From the NCBI GenBank assembly GCA_964016985.1, contig OZ024821.1:93630571-93694570 (forward strand): DNA of 64,000 nucleotides, given 5' to 3'. Under the pieces are notes generated by a model. The model was not told where the DNA came from and ran no database searches. It worked only from the letters and a program-made list of their open reading frames with translations. Of the stretch, positions 9,389 through 19,929 are shown in pieces. The position numbers and the translations under genes are program-made. Source of the DNA: Anodontia alba. Its lineage: Eukaryota; Mollusca; Bivalvia; Lucinida; Lucinidae. Numbering within the stretch: position 1 is the stretch's first letter; every line of letters starts with the position of its first letter.

Positions 9389-9603
9389 TACCATTATAAC
9401 CCTAAGTATTGGGATGCCTTATCTACTTACATGTCCTAAAATTTGAATAGTCCATTCTCCTACCTCTTGATGTGTCTATAACATTGCTGTATGTATGGCA
9501 AACAGTGTTGACCCTGATCAGATGCCGCATTCTGAAGCATCTGATCTGGATCTACACTGTTTTCAACGGGCTATCTGCCCCAATACTTAGGGCTATCATG
9601 GTA
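9389..9603. mobile_element. Family D MITE, copy 7 (best ends)
   Basis: A 215-bp element. TACCATTATAACCCTAAGTA at the left matches the inverted right end TACTTAGGGCTATCATGGTA with two differences. TA at both ends suggests a TA target, as in Tc1/mariner elements (inference). The core is AACAGTGTTGACCCTGATCA / TGATCTGGATCTACACTGTT. Confidence 0.8.
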
Positions 9604-9781
9604 AAACATGATACTATATTAAAAAAAAAAAAAAAGAAAAGAAAAAAATGCTATACTCACTTAGGGGTTTGTAGAACTTAGTGATAGGCTGAAGGCTGAA
9701 ATGAGAAAAAAAACAACAAAAAAAAAAACAATAACATGACAATAGCCAACTACATTACCTTATAACTAATTCAGCTACACA

Positions 9782-10295
9782 TTAACCCGCTTAGCACTCG
9801 GTAAAATTTTCAGCAGACATCATTTTGAAAATTTTTTATTATGTTTCCTAGAAAACAGGATTTGACATTTCATTCAAATTGTCTATAATTTGCAAGAATT
9901 GTTAAATCCTGTTTCCTGGAAAAAATATCACCGATTTGTCGTCTGTTGAATTAGCCAAGAGAGTGGTTTTGTTTGTGTTGAGGTTTTACGGCCCAATCAA
10001 CCCAATGGGGTCATGTCAAGCGCGGTCAGTTTACCTAACCACAAGTTTACTGGGCAGGCTTAGTCCTCTAAGCTGTTAACCAGTATCGTGCACATTCTTT
10101 CTCCAGAAACTGACAACTGCCCTTCTTGAATCAGCGGAAGGGAGAGAATGACTGTAGAAAATATTTCATGATCAATCTCCACGAAAGAATGTTGCCGACC
10201 TCGGTGGGGGTTGAACTCGCGACCTTCTGGTCTCCAGTCGGACGGCGCATCCAACTGAGCCACCGAGGCTGGCCCAAGAGAGTGGTAAAGGTTAA
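9782..10295. mobile_element. Family G MITE carrying a SINE
   Basis: TTAACCCGCTTAGCACTCGG opens the element and AGTGGTAAAGGTTAA closes it, both at TTAA. Inverted interior motifs are CAGCAGACATCATTTTGAAA and GTCGTCTGTTGAATTAGCC, with CAGGATTTGACATTTCAT / AAATCCTGTTTCCTGG inside. The SINE at 9968-10273 sits in its right arm. Confidence 0.75.
9968..10273 (-). mobile_element. tRNA-derived SINE, copy S2, full length, 13-bp target duplication
   Basis: CCAAGAGAGTGGT occurs at 9955-9967 and 10274-10286. On the minus strand the head reads GGCCAGCCTCGGTGGCTCAG, including an A-box-like TGGCTCAGTTGG, then a B-box-like GCGAGTTCAACCCCC. The long body ends in the CAACACAAACAAA tail. At 306 bp it equals copy S8 (57211-57516) in length, so both appear full length. 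It resembles the V-type SINEs described from bivalves, although I cannot confirm the family name. ORFs at 10060-10365 are shadows. Confidence 0.9.
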
Positions 10296-10794
10296 ATTGC
10301 TAAGCAAAGTTGTAGCAGACATTCTATTATTTTTTTTTAGAGAAAATAAGTTTTTCGATTTTTAGTTTTTGGGCCTAGTAAACACTGTTCAAGTCATGTC
10401 GCTGATCAGTTAACCTACCTACAATTGCTAAGGCAGCCTACTCCACCTCTGCTATATAATTTTATTATATACATGTACCATATACATGTACTACTAAAAC
10501 AAATTTGACAATTGCTGAAATGAGAGTGAAAAAACAGTAAACAAAATAGGAATATATGAAATGAGAGTTGATTAAAAGGGGTGGGGGCTCTGCTTTGCCA
10601 AAAGCTGTCAGAAAGGGAGCTGTTTAATAGCATTACGGAGGAGTTTTGGTAAAAAATTTGGACTCCCATAGATGTTCAGTAGTAGATTTTAGCTTAATGC
10701 TCTGGGAGGCTTGATTCAGCCTTTGGAAGCTCCAGAACATCAGTGATTTCAATCAAGTGACTCTGAACATCCTTCAATAGACTAAACTGTCTGC
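10296..10794. other. Unassigned stretch
   Basis: No clear repeat ends. The 84-residue minus-strand frame at 10415-10669 has no recognisable domain and is probably chance. Confidence 0.4.
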
Positions 10795-11016
10795 CATATA
10801 TAAAAAAATTGCGCCAAGCCAAAATTTGTAGCAGACGACATTTATTTTTATTTTTTTAATTTTTCAAAGAAAACAAGCCTTGATATTTCATGTGAATCGT
10901 CTGCCAAGCAGACGATTCACATGAAATATCAAGACTTGTTTTCTTTGAAAAATAATAAAAAAAAAAAATTTCAAAATGTTGCCTGCTGCAGTTGTGATTG
11001 GCGCTTTAAGGGTTAA
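10795..11016. mobile_element. Family H MITE, copy 1
   Basis: Long inverted repeat: TTGATATTTCATGTGAATCG / CGATTCACATGAAATATCAA around the loop TCTGCCAAGCAGA. The ends resemble CCCTTAAAGCGCCAA in inverted orientation (left decayed, right GGCGCTTTAAGGGTTAA). Copy 2 is at 17599-17798. Confidence 0.8.
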
Positions 11017-11214
11017 CATAACAAATTTTTTATACACCAAATCCATTAGCAAAGCCAAAAGTCTTGATCAAATATACATGAACAATTATCAAACAGTCAG
11101 TATACTAGGTCCAGACTTCTGCTAATCCTGCTCTTCAATATCAGCATGATTTTATAAAATGCCATAGTTTTGAAAGCTTTTCTGGTGTAATCATGCGCTT
11201 CTGAGTTGGTGCAA

Positions 11215-11341
11215 AACTATTGTATCTGCTGTGACCTACATCAGTCACAGTAGTTTTACATCAAAAATCTATTTATGAATAGTTTTCTTAGTGCAATACT
11301 ATTGAAACTGCAGATACAATGTACAATAGTTTTGCACCAAC
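11215..11341. mobile_element. Hairpin element with GTTGGTGCAAAACTATTGTA ends
   Basis: GTTGGTGCAAAACTATTGTA at 11215 is inverted at 11322-11341 (TACAATAGTTTTGCACCAAC). A shorter CAAAACTATTGTAACTG follows outside at 11376. No coding sequence. Confidence 0.65.
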
Positions 11342-11696
11342 TTTTATTGTGCGAAAATCAGGTTTTCCCATGCAAAACTATTGTAACTGAAACAAAGGTC
11401 AAGGTCTCTTTTATTAAGTTGTAAATTCAAATAAATGTATCAGGTTTCAGTTGCATACCTCCTCATATATCAAGCATTGCCATCTATAAAATATGAAAAT
11501 AGTAACTTTTTCTGCTTCTCTTGAAAAGTTGAGAAAATGCAGATACATTAGTTTTGCGCTCAGCTCTCGATATGTGTAACCAAGATCAGAGTGTGTCCAC
11601 TCAGTTTGCTGTTGGGTCATTGGTATAAAATTCAGTAATACTTGAATTGCACAGTCTCCAGCTAATGCACAGACTGATCAGATTTGTATCATATGA

Positions 11697-11910
11697 TTAA
11701 CCCTTGTCCTGCTGAACCCGGAAATACCTTGCCATTGCAAACAATGTAGATCCAGATAGGTTGGCTTCTGAAGAAGCCAACTGATCTGGATCTGCACTGT
11801 TTGCCATTCAGTATATGAATTCATGTCAACAATCTGGATCAAGTAATCTGATTTGCTGAAATTTAGAAGTGGGTAGGGCATCTTAATTTATTCAGCATGA
11901 CAAGGGTTAA
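11697..11910 (+). mobile_element. Family C MITE, copy 3
   Basis: 214 bp, TTAACCCTTGTCCTGCTGAA to CAGCATGACAAGGGTTAA. The hairpin TTGGCTTCTGAAGAAGCCAA sits at the centre. Confidence 0.85.
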
Positions 11911-12084
11911 GTTCAAATTGGCTTGTTGGGATCATTACCTTTTCAAATATGATGCACTGTGCACATCTTGACCACTGCATAGTCAGTCGGCAAATAACTT
12001 GCTTAAGGGCTTTCATGAAGGTGTTTATTCCCACCATGAGAATGTTTTTGGCATTATTATTCAAAGCTGTTAACCTTTAGTATG

Positions 12085-12235
12085 CTATATTTAAATATTA
12101 GAAGACGATGTGCTGGAGTAACTGCATATCCTATTGAAAGAAACAATGTACAAACAAGAAGAAACGAGCCAGATAAGAATATGCAGATGCACAAGTTCAT
12201 CTACAATTTTGCATACAGATATTTATTTTTCTAAT
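12085..12235. repeat. Isolated unit of the roughly 137-bp satellite
   Basis: Shares TATATTTAAATATTAGAAGA, CGATGTGCTGGAGTAACTGC and GCAGATGCACAAGTTCATCT with the array at 13455-13990, but lies about 1.2 kb away from it. Confidence 0.7.
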
Positions 12236-12956
12236 CAGTATCTTAGTGATCAAATTTAAGGACAGTCAGTAATGGTGAACATCGAGACTTGGGAATCAGT
12301 ATCCATGCTATGGACATTCTTATTTATATTCCTTGGTGGGAAGAGGTGCGCTGTATTTTACCTAATTTGCTTTAAAGCATGTCTTTCAATGCTTTGATTT
12401 TTGTTTGCGTCTCCTCCTGTATATCTCCATTAATTTTTGCGCATTACAATATGGCTGCTCATTTTTCTGTTTTATCTCTCTTTTGTAACTACACAATAAA
12501 AGTTCTGAAATGGGTGCTGTGTGCACATCTCCTAACTCAGGGAACCCCCTTTTTAATAACAGAACTAATCACCTCACCTAGTATTTGGGTGATCTTTTTT
12601 GGATTTTTTCTTTGTTCACCTGCTCTAGCAAAGATCCATCGAAGGTACTTAACTTTCCAGTACTGAAGTCTTATCAGTGACTTTTAAACCCACATGTTGC
12701 GAGCGTGTTTCACTTCCGACGCTGTTTACAAAGATCAGTCATGATTGCAGATGCAATTCATGCTTTGATGACTTCATCTGTTATGTTGAGCTCTAAGTAA
12801 AGACACTGGATCAAATGACGATGACTGGCTTAAAAATACCCAATAATTTTATTTGATGCAGTTCTGCAATGTCTTTCCTCATTTCTTGTTTTCTGGAGGC
12901 CATGTTTCTGCAATCTTAGAAAACCCCAATACTGAATGGTTACCTGCAATTCTTTG
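12236..12956. other. Unassigned stretch
   Basis: The plus-strand frame at 12379-12666 (95 residues, hydrophobic) has no recognisable domain. I see no splice or promoter evidence that makes it a gene. Confidence 0.35.
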
Positions 12957-13032
12957 TCGTTAACACTTCTCTAGACAATGATGCTAACACTTCTCTAAAC
13001 AATGATGCTAACACTTCTCTAGACAATGATGC
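12957..13032. repeat. 24-bp tandem repeat, three copies
   Basis: The unit GTTAACACTTCTCTAGACAA with TGAT or TGATGC is repeated three times (GCTAACACTTCTCTAAACAA in copy two). Confidence 0.85.
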
Positions 13033-13454
13033 GGAGAACCAGGCGCTCTTATGCGCAGAAATAATGCCCAGATGTTTAGCATGGGAAATCGTCACTCTGT
13101 GTATCAGGGTGAAACTTAAGCAGTTGACAAAGCCGGAATAGGCATACAAAAAGTATTGTTTTGCATACAACAGACTTTTTACAAATAGATTTTAATTGTT
13201 CTCTTTATAAAATATATTTGGGTATTTATGGAAAATATGCTGTTTATCTAATGCACTGAACCTCTTCTGAGTCAGGCTAGTTAGCTAAAAACTGACACAA
13301 CGTTGCACTCTTATGGGCCACCACAAAAGCCGCACCGTATCGGTAAAAATGCGCCTGTATTAGGTACTGGTTATTTTTCAAACTGACCTGTATTTGGTAC
13401 AAAAAGATCCATAGTTTACGGCTGTACGGATGCTATCTGGAGCACTGACACGGC

Positions 13455-13990
13455 ATGCTATATTTAGCTATTAGAAGACGATGTGCCAGAGTAATGGCAG
13501 ATCTTATCAAATGAAACAATGTATGGATGTGCAGCAGTAACCCAAATCAGAATGCAGATTCACATGCTAATCTAGAATTTTGCATTTAGCACACCATATT
13601 TGTATCATATAGAAAACACCATATTTATATCGTATAGAAATGAAACAATATATGGACTAGCAGCAACGACCCAGATCAGAAAGTGTGGAGGCACATGCTA
13701 ATCTAGAATTTCACATATAGCACACTATGTTTTAGAAGACGAGGTGCGGGAGAAATGGCAGATCGTATCGAATGAAAATGTATGGATGAGTAGCAATGAT
13801 CCAGATCAGAATGCATGGATTCACATCCTGTTCTAGAATTTCGCACATAGCACACCATATTTAAACATTAGAAGACAATGTGCTGGAGTAACAGCAGATT
13901 GTATCAAATGAAACAGTGTATGGATGAGCACAAATGACACAGGCCGGAATGAAACAGATTCACATGCTAATCAAGAATTTCTTGGTCAAT
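13455..13990 (+). repeat. Satellite array, about 137-bp unit, four units
   Basis: The landmark GAAGACGATGTGC recurs at about 13473, 13734 and 13871, with a unit lacking the landmark between the first two (ATTTATATCGTATAGAAATG). Common segments are TCTAGAATTTCGCACATAGC and CAAATGAAACAGTGTATGGA. Units differ by 10-20% by eye, so the array is old. The last unit runs into a different repeat at 13991. Confidence 0.85.
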
Positions 13991-14140
13991 TGGCCTTTTC
14001 CTTCTGGAGAAGAATTGCAAAATAGATTTTCAAGATGGCAGCCATCTTGGATTTCTGATCGGACCAATTTTAGCCATTTTTATCTACAAGTTACCCAGAT
14101 ACTTCCTACCAAGTTTCGAATCAATTGGCCTAAAGTCCAA
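13991..14140 (+). repeat. Single unit of the AAGATGGCNGCCATCTTGG repeat
   Basis: Matches the units at 34430-34565 and 36266-36740 through TTTTCAAGATGGCAGCCATC, TTACCCAGATACTTCCTACC and AAGTTTCGAATCAATTGGCC. Confidence 0.7.
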
Positions 14141-14177
14141 CCTGAGGTAGCAACATTCAGTGCAAACATTACCTGGC

Positions 14178-14391
14178 TTAACACTTGTCCTGCTGAACCC
14201 GAATATATCCTGCATTTGCAAACAGTGTAGATCCAGATCAGTTGGCTTCTTCAGAAGCCAACTGATCTGGATCTGCACTGTTTGCCATTAAATATGTGAA
14301 TTTATAGCAACCTTCCGGATCAAGTCATCTGATTGGCTGAAAATCAGAAGTGGGAGTGGCATCTTAATCTATTCAGCAGAACAAGGGTTAA
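14178..14391 (+). mobile_element. Family C MITE, copy 4
   Basis: 214 bp, TTAACACTTGTCCTGCTGAA to CAGCAGAACAAGGGTTAA. The hairpin TTGGCTTCTTCAGAAGCCAA is intact, with arms of about 34 bp. ORFs at 13934-14278 overlap it and are shadows. Confidence 0.85.
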
Positions 14392-14436
14392 TACATAACA
14401 GATTCGACTCAGACTTATCATGTTTATAATGGTTGT

Positions 14437-15424
14437 CAGAGGTTTCGCTACCTGGAGGGTTCGCGCCTGGAGGTTTGCTACCTTAGTTAAGAGGTTTCGC
14501 TACCCGGTATTTTTCGCACTTTCTCATTTGCTACCTCATTTGTTTTTTGCACCTTTTCGGCAATGCTCTGTTAATTAGGTGATTACCCGTGAGCTGTTAT
14601 TCACATTCTTCACTGACGCGTGAGAAATACAGATTGAGAAGATGTTTTGCAACTTACTTGTGTTTTAATTTACTTGTGTCTTATTTTGATAGGACTATTG
14701 TTTTAAATTTATTTTAATGATTGAAATTAGACAATGCCGCCCAGATAAAAAAAAATACAATTGCATAGCATGTGGAAAAGACGTCAGCAGCCGCCAGCAT
14801 GCTGTACATATTATTAGATGAGGCCAAACACTTTTATGATTATTTTGCGAATAATTCGTTTAGCTTAGTTTTTATTATAGAAGGCAACATCTTTTACATG
14901 TCTCTTTTTTTAGACGGCTGTTTTAGTTCTTTAAGTGCTTTTAAAACCGTTATCTTAAAGGTTTAGATATGTTTGATGAAGATGTCACCAAGCACTTTAA
15001 TAGAGAGAACCATAGTTTATTTTAACGTCACTTAATGATCATGTGACGTTGAGTGAATCAATGCATTTATTTAGGTATGTGCAACATTGCATTCCAATAA
15101 TTAATTGTAGGGGTTTTCTGTAAATGCACTGAGAATGTTAATATTTTAAATAGTCGCTGAGCACCTTTGTGATAATTGTATAGGATATAACATAAGTACA
15201 TGTATATAACATAATTAAGCACAATTTAATATAAAAATAAATAGCATTTTCATCTTTGTTGTAACATGTAATTAGGTAGCGAACATTCTAGGTAGCAAAA
15301 AATTCAGGTAGTGAAATAGCTGGGTAGCAAACATGTATACATGCATGTAGAGAACTTGTAGGTAGTGAACGTGCAGGGCAGCAAAAGTGTATAGGTCGCA
15401 AACACGCAAGTCACAAAACCTCAG
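14437..15424. mobile_element. Foldback-like element 1, word GGTTTCGCTACC
   Basis: The left arm (14437-14560) repeats the word TTCGCTACC: GAGGTTTCGCTACC, GGTTCGCGCC, GGTTTGCTACC, GGTTTCGCTACCC, TTTGCTACC. The right arm (15270-15424) carries the inverted words GGTAGCGAAC, GGTAGCAAA, GGTAGTGAAA, GGTAGCAAAC, GGTAGTGAAC and GGTCGCAAAC. The interior (about 700 bp) has no open frame of note and no recognised domain. No target duplication could be placed. Confidence 0.65.
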
Positions 15425-16387
15425 TAAATCTTTAAAATTGGTAGTGTAAATAAATGTACCTGGAGAGATTTTGTTCATTCAAATAAAAAATAAGTGTTCG
15501 TATAGCTGAGACTGATACTGAATTCGGTATTAATGATACAGACCATCTTTAGCATCTGTAACTAACACTGGCTGACTGTTTTCTTGACATCAATTTGTCA
15601 TTATTCACTATTATCCTACATATTCAGGACTTTCAAATTTTCTTTGCAGCCTCTGCATTGTAATCAATACAAGGCTAGATAATATGTTGTATTGAAATAT
15701 CAAGATTTTATTTTTTTGCAAGAGATGTGACAAAAGTTGCACAGATGCTTTTCAATTAGACCATCTTAATTCACATTTTATCAACCAGAACACCACCCCA
15801 AAACACGTAGTTTGGTAAGACGACCAGACCAAAGTAAAAAATGCGGGTGAATCTGTGTTGACTGCCAAATTTCTGTTGGGTGGTTCTATTTTCCTATATT
15901 TTCTTTTTTTCCAAACTTTTTCTTGTTACAGATGAAGCCACACAAGTATATAGTGGTCCATAAGGCAGATGTAAGCATTAGGCATCGCTATACAACAGTT
16001 AGATAAATGTAAATACTGTTTGTTACCTGCAGTAATCCTCTGTAAGCCGCCATCTTTCTTAGAAGCTTGTGCAGTCAGAATAATTGTGCGATTGCTATGC
16101 AGCGTGTACCTATCTATTGACCAATGTGATACAGAGACACCTGTGTATTGTGCAACCTCCTTGCTTGTACAAACCGAAGGATTTTTATGTTTCACAGACA
16201 ATTTTTTTCTGAATTATGTTTCAGGGATGACTTTGCATGTGCACAGGTGTTATTTGATTCAGACAGTTCAGATGTTTTATTGAAAAAACTTGCTGAAGAA
16301 ATGGTCTTTAAATTTATTAATTCTTTAGTAATATTTATTTCTTGTTACGCAGCTTTGATTTATCTGAATGGTTATCACATATTTTAC
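15425..16387. other. Unassigned stretch
   Basis: Overlapping frames on both strands at 15926-16283 have no recognisable domain. Nothing else can be supported. Confidence 0.35.
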
Positions 16388-16741
16388 TACCGTATTCGAT
16401 CTAATTACCGCACATACCCCTATAAGCGCACAGTCAAGAAATTCCGTAGTCTTCAGATTACAGCCAGTGTAATTTTTCTTTACTTCTTTTTAAAAGCATA
16501 TGTTGTGGGTACTCATTTGAATTGCATTGACATGTCGATGTAATTCAAATGAGTGCCCACAACATATGCCTTTATAAAGAAAATCAGAAACAATCACATA
16601 ATCATCATCAAATAAGTCTTTTTTCTGATCTTTTTTATAGTGTATCCTTAGTAGGTAGATACATATTTTACCACAAATGAGTGTTCCCAGTAATTTTGAA
16701 AAACCTAAGCGCACAGTGCGGTAATTAGGTCGAATACGGTA
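16388..16741. mobile_element. Family K MITE with a nested family A-like hairpin
   Basis: Ends CTACCGTATTCGATCTAATT and AATTAGGTCGAATACGGTAT are inverted, each with ACCGCAC and AGCGCACAGT motifs just inside. A hairpin at 16478-16585 (TGTTGTGGGTACTCATTTGA / TCAAATGAGTGCCCACAACA) was probably inserted within it. Confidence 0.7.
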
Positions 16742-17036
16742 TTTAGAATTCTGGATCAGCTGAAATTGACAATGAATATTTCTAGTTTTGACTTTCCACC
16801 TTATTTATTCGTCTGATACAAAGTGTGAGAAATACAATGACTCAAATTGGCATTTTTGTTGAAAATTGATATGTCTCGCGAAGAACAAGTATTTGAAGCA
16901 TTGCCGCAAATTACCAGGAAGTATACTTGTTGAAGGAACAAACTGTGTTTGAGAAATAGAAACTATCAATGTCGACTTGTGCCAAGGATCAAAATCGGTG
17001 ATGCTGAACCAAATTTTGCTTTCGTAAGCAGAAAGG
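16742..17036. other. Unassigned stretch
   Basis: No repeat or gene recognised. GCAGAAAGG at 17028-17036 is a candidate target duplication for the next element. Confidence 0.4.
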
Positions 17037-17195
17037 TAACTGGTCAACTCATACCTTAGTCAACTTGTACCTATTTTTGGTCAACTCGTACCCGTTTTCT
17101 GGTCAACTCGTACCTCCCAAGTCAATTTGTACCTAGTTTGGTCAACTCGTACCTCTTAAAAAAAGAGATAGTGGATGGACAGAGGAGGGGATAGA

Positions 17196-17198
17196 TAC

Positions 17199-17239
<41 letters not shown>
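17196..17239. repeat. (GATA)n microsatellite
   Basis: About ten uninterrupted GATA units. Confidence 0.9.
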
Positions 17240-17287
17240 TTCAATGACAGTAGGCAAACAATGAATACATCTATTTATTTTTCAATC

Positions 17288-17420
17288 ATGAGTTTTAATA
17301 TTTTGTTATTTCTCCATGAAATATATGTTGTGACAAACCATTATAAGTGCATCTATGAGGCTCTTCAAATGAGTATCCTCAGCATATGTTTTCGTGGAGA
17401 AATAAGGAAAATATTTATCT
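17288..17420. mobile_element. Family A MITE, decayed
   Basis: Left arm TTATTTCTCCATGAAATATA and right arm CATATGTTTTCGTGGAGAAA still pair. The inner stem is diverged. Confidence 0.65.
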
Positions 17421-17598
17421 GGATAGTCCTCTTTTCTGGAGCTATGCTGAATGCGTTATGTGCAGGCAGATCTAAGCAAACACTGCTAACTTACTCCCAG
17501 CTCATGACTTCATTCAATTACAGTTGACTGTTTATTTTGAAGTTCAAGGGACTCTCTGAAGTACGAGGTATCAGTACCTCGACATATCAGATTTGCAG

Positions 17599-17798
17599 AA
17601 CCCTTAAACCGCCAATCACAATAGCAGCAGAAAATAATTTTTATTTTCTTTTTTATAGAATAAAGTCTTGACATTTCATGTGAATCATCTGCCTAGCAGA
17701 TGCTTCACATGATAATGTCAAGACTTATTTTCTCTGAAAAATAAATAAAAGATTCAAAATGTTGTCTGCTACAAATTTTGCTTGGCGCTTTAAGGGTT
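17599..17798. mobile_element. Family H MITE, copy 2
   Basis: AACCCTTAAACCGCCAATCA at the left and TTGGCGCTTTAAGGGTT at the right are inverted. The hairpin TCTTGACATTTCATGTGAAT is at the centre with loop GCCTAGC. Confidence 0.8.
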
Positions 17799-17842
17799 TA
17801 TGAATAAATGAATCCGAACAATCACATTCCACAAACTAATAT

Positions 17843-18670
17843 GGAATCGAGACAGTTCCCCGACATGGTTTTTGGAGACAGTTCCCCGACACTTTTTGAA
17901 GATAGTTCCGAGACTTTTGTATGGTCAAATGACCTGTGACTGATAATTATAATTTTATAACTAGTAATTATGGGTTCACCAACATTTTTGAAGACAGTTC
18001 ACAGACAGATGTTTTACATTGCATTTATACACTTGATACAAATGCGAAAGAAATACATGCAAGTCTATGAGAATATCAGAAAAGTTTTTTTATTTTTGCA
18101 CTGGAGTGTATACTTGTAGTTAGGAAATGTTTTTAGATGTTCATAAATTGTATCTTTTTATCTTGGTGATGATATATAATAATGATGATCCACGTCGTGA
18201 GAAAATTTGCTAATTGCATGTGCGAACAACAAAGATGCAAATCAGTCTGCGCATCCGCACAGTCTGACCAGCGCCTTTTTGTTCGCTGCTTGGACAGTAT
18301 AATTATTTAAGGCTGAACTATATTTATGGATAACGTATGTGACTTCATTTTCAATCCCCTTTTTATTGCGAAATAAAGATTTCAGCTATTTTATAGTCCC
18401 GATATCACATCTACTAAGTCGAAAAATCTGGGAGAGAAAAGATCCCCATCAATCACAACTAATCCAATCACAATCCATTACTTATCTATAATTATCCTTA
18501 ATTAATCATAATTACCAATTATAATTATCAGTTACAAGTCATTTGACTTTGAACAAAAGTGTCGGGGAACTGTCTTCAAAAATGTTGGGGAACTGTCTTC
18601 AAATCTGTCGGGGAACTGTCTCCAAAAGCCTTGTCAGGGAACTGTCTTGTCGGGGAACTGTCTTGTTCCC
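17843..18670. mobile_element. Foldback-like element 3, word GACAGTTCCCCGACA
   Basis: 828 bp. The left arm reads GGAATCGAGACAGTTCCCCG with two further word copies. The right arm has five inverted copies (TGTCGGGGAACTGTC) ending CTTGTTCCC. The interior near the right arm (CTATAATTATCCTTAATTAA) matches the same place in element 4 (24310-24345), so the two are one family. The flanks AACTAATAT and AACTATGTA share only the first five bases. Confidence 0.75.
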
Positions 18671-19035
18671 AACTATGTAATTAGACAACTAAAATTAGAT
18701 ACTAAGATAACCCAAAATAGGCATGATTTGAAAAAAGGGTATGCACTGACTAAGGTACGAGTTGACCAAAAAGTAGGTATGAGTTGACTAAGGTACGAGT
18801 TGACTAAGGTACGAGTTGACCAGAAATCTGCAGAAATGGTTGGATCGGTGTCCCAGAAGGTACACATACATTTATTACTGATTAAAATGACAGTATTCTA
18901 CCTCTTAAGGTGATTTGTTATTCATTTACTGGAATGTTTTCCTAACCACTATGGTTTGCAGTTAACTGATTATCAATGTACAGTTTCTGCAGCTTCCGGC
19001 GATCAACCTATACAATCATACACAGTGGTGTTTGT

Positions 19036-19289
19036 TTATTTGTGTTCAGGTTTTACAGCCTAGTCAGCCCAATGGGGTCATGTCGAGCGCGGTCAGTACC
19101 TAACCACATGTTTACTGGGCAGGCTTAGTCCTCTAAGCGGTTCATCAGTATTGTGCACATTCTTTTGCCAGAAACTGACAACTGCCCTTCTTGAATCAGC
19201 GGAAGGGAGAAAATGACCGCACACAGAAAATATTTCATGATCAATCTTCACGAAAGAATGTTGCCGACCTAGGCGGGGGTTGAACCCGC
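19036..19289 (-). mobile_element. tRNA-derived SINE, copy S3, 5'-truncated, 16-bp target duplication
   Basis: ACACAGTGGTGTTTGT occurs at 19020-19035 and 19290-19305. The copy begins within the B box (GGGTTCAACCCCCGCCTAGG on the minus strand), so the tRNA-like A box is missing. The body and the AAATAAACAAA tail are present. Confidence 0.9.
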
Positions 19290-19929
19290 ACACAGTGGTG
19301 TTTGTCAGACTTTTTAATGTGACACTTCTAATGACATTCATTCACCTGTGTCAGCTTGAACCTAGGATTAACTTCTTTCATTTAGTCCTCTAGTGAATAA
19401 TCTTCATTGCACACACATAGCGGATGGATGTCATGTGGCATCGCCGCAACCAATTCTTCAGGGGCCAATAATCACCTAATGATGGGAACAAGACAATTCA
19501 TCGACAAGACAACTCATCGACACGGTTTTTGGAGACAATTCAGCGACACAATTGAAGACAACTCATCGACACTTTTTGAAGACAATTCACCGACACATTA
19601 TTATGTTGAAACTATATCCAAGCTGATAAAATGAAGACAATATTTTGAAAATAAAATGATTTATTATCACTTTTAAGATCAAAATAACGAATTTAGGATA
19701 TTAATTCAATATTTATTGGCTTATTGATGACAATTAAGAGACCATTTTAACCGCATAGGATGGCTGGCGTAAATAAACTTACGCATTTTATTTCAAAAGC
19801 ATGATTTAAAGGAAAATACACGTATAGGGAACTTGGTAAAATATTATTCAAAACTTTCTTAATTAAAATAAAGAAGATGGAAAGTGAAGCTGGATATTCC
19901 TTTATATGAGTTATGTTTTCATTTATTTC

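Larger units (their letters stand above)
17037..18829. mobile_element. Foldback-like element 2, word GGTCAACTCGTACC
   Basis: The left arm (17037-17155) contains about six copies of GTCAACTCGTACC in the forward sense. The right arm (about 18743-18826) contains four or five inverted copies (GGTACGAGTTGAC). Outside the arms lie GCAGAAAGG (17028-17036) and GCAGAAATGG (18830-18839), a possible 9-10-bp target duplication with one difference. The interior holds a (GATA)n tract, a family A hairpin, a family H MITE and foldback element 3. No coding region. Confidence 0.7.

Noticed and set aside
18743..18826. 9-bp duplication around element 2 as certain
   Set aside because: GCAGAAAGG and GCAGAAATGG differ by one base and the terminal bases do not line up exactly, so I list it only as possible.
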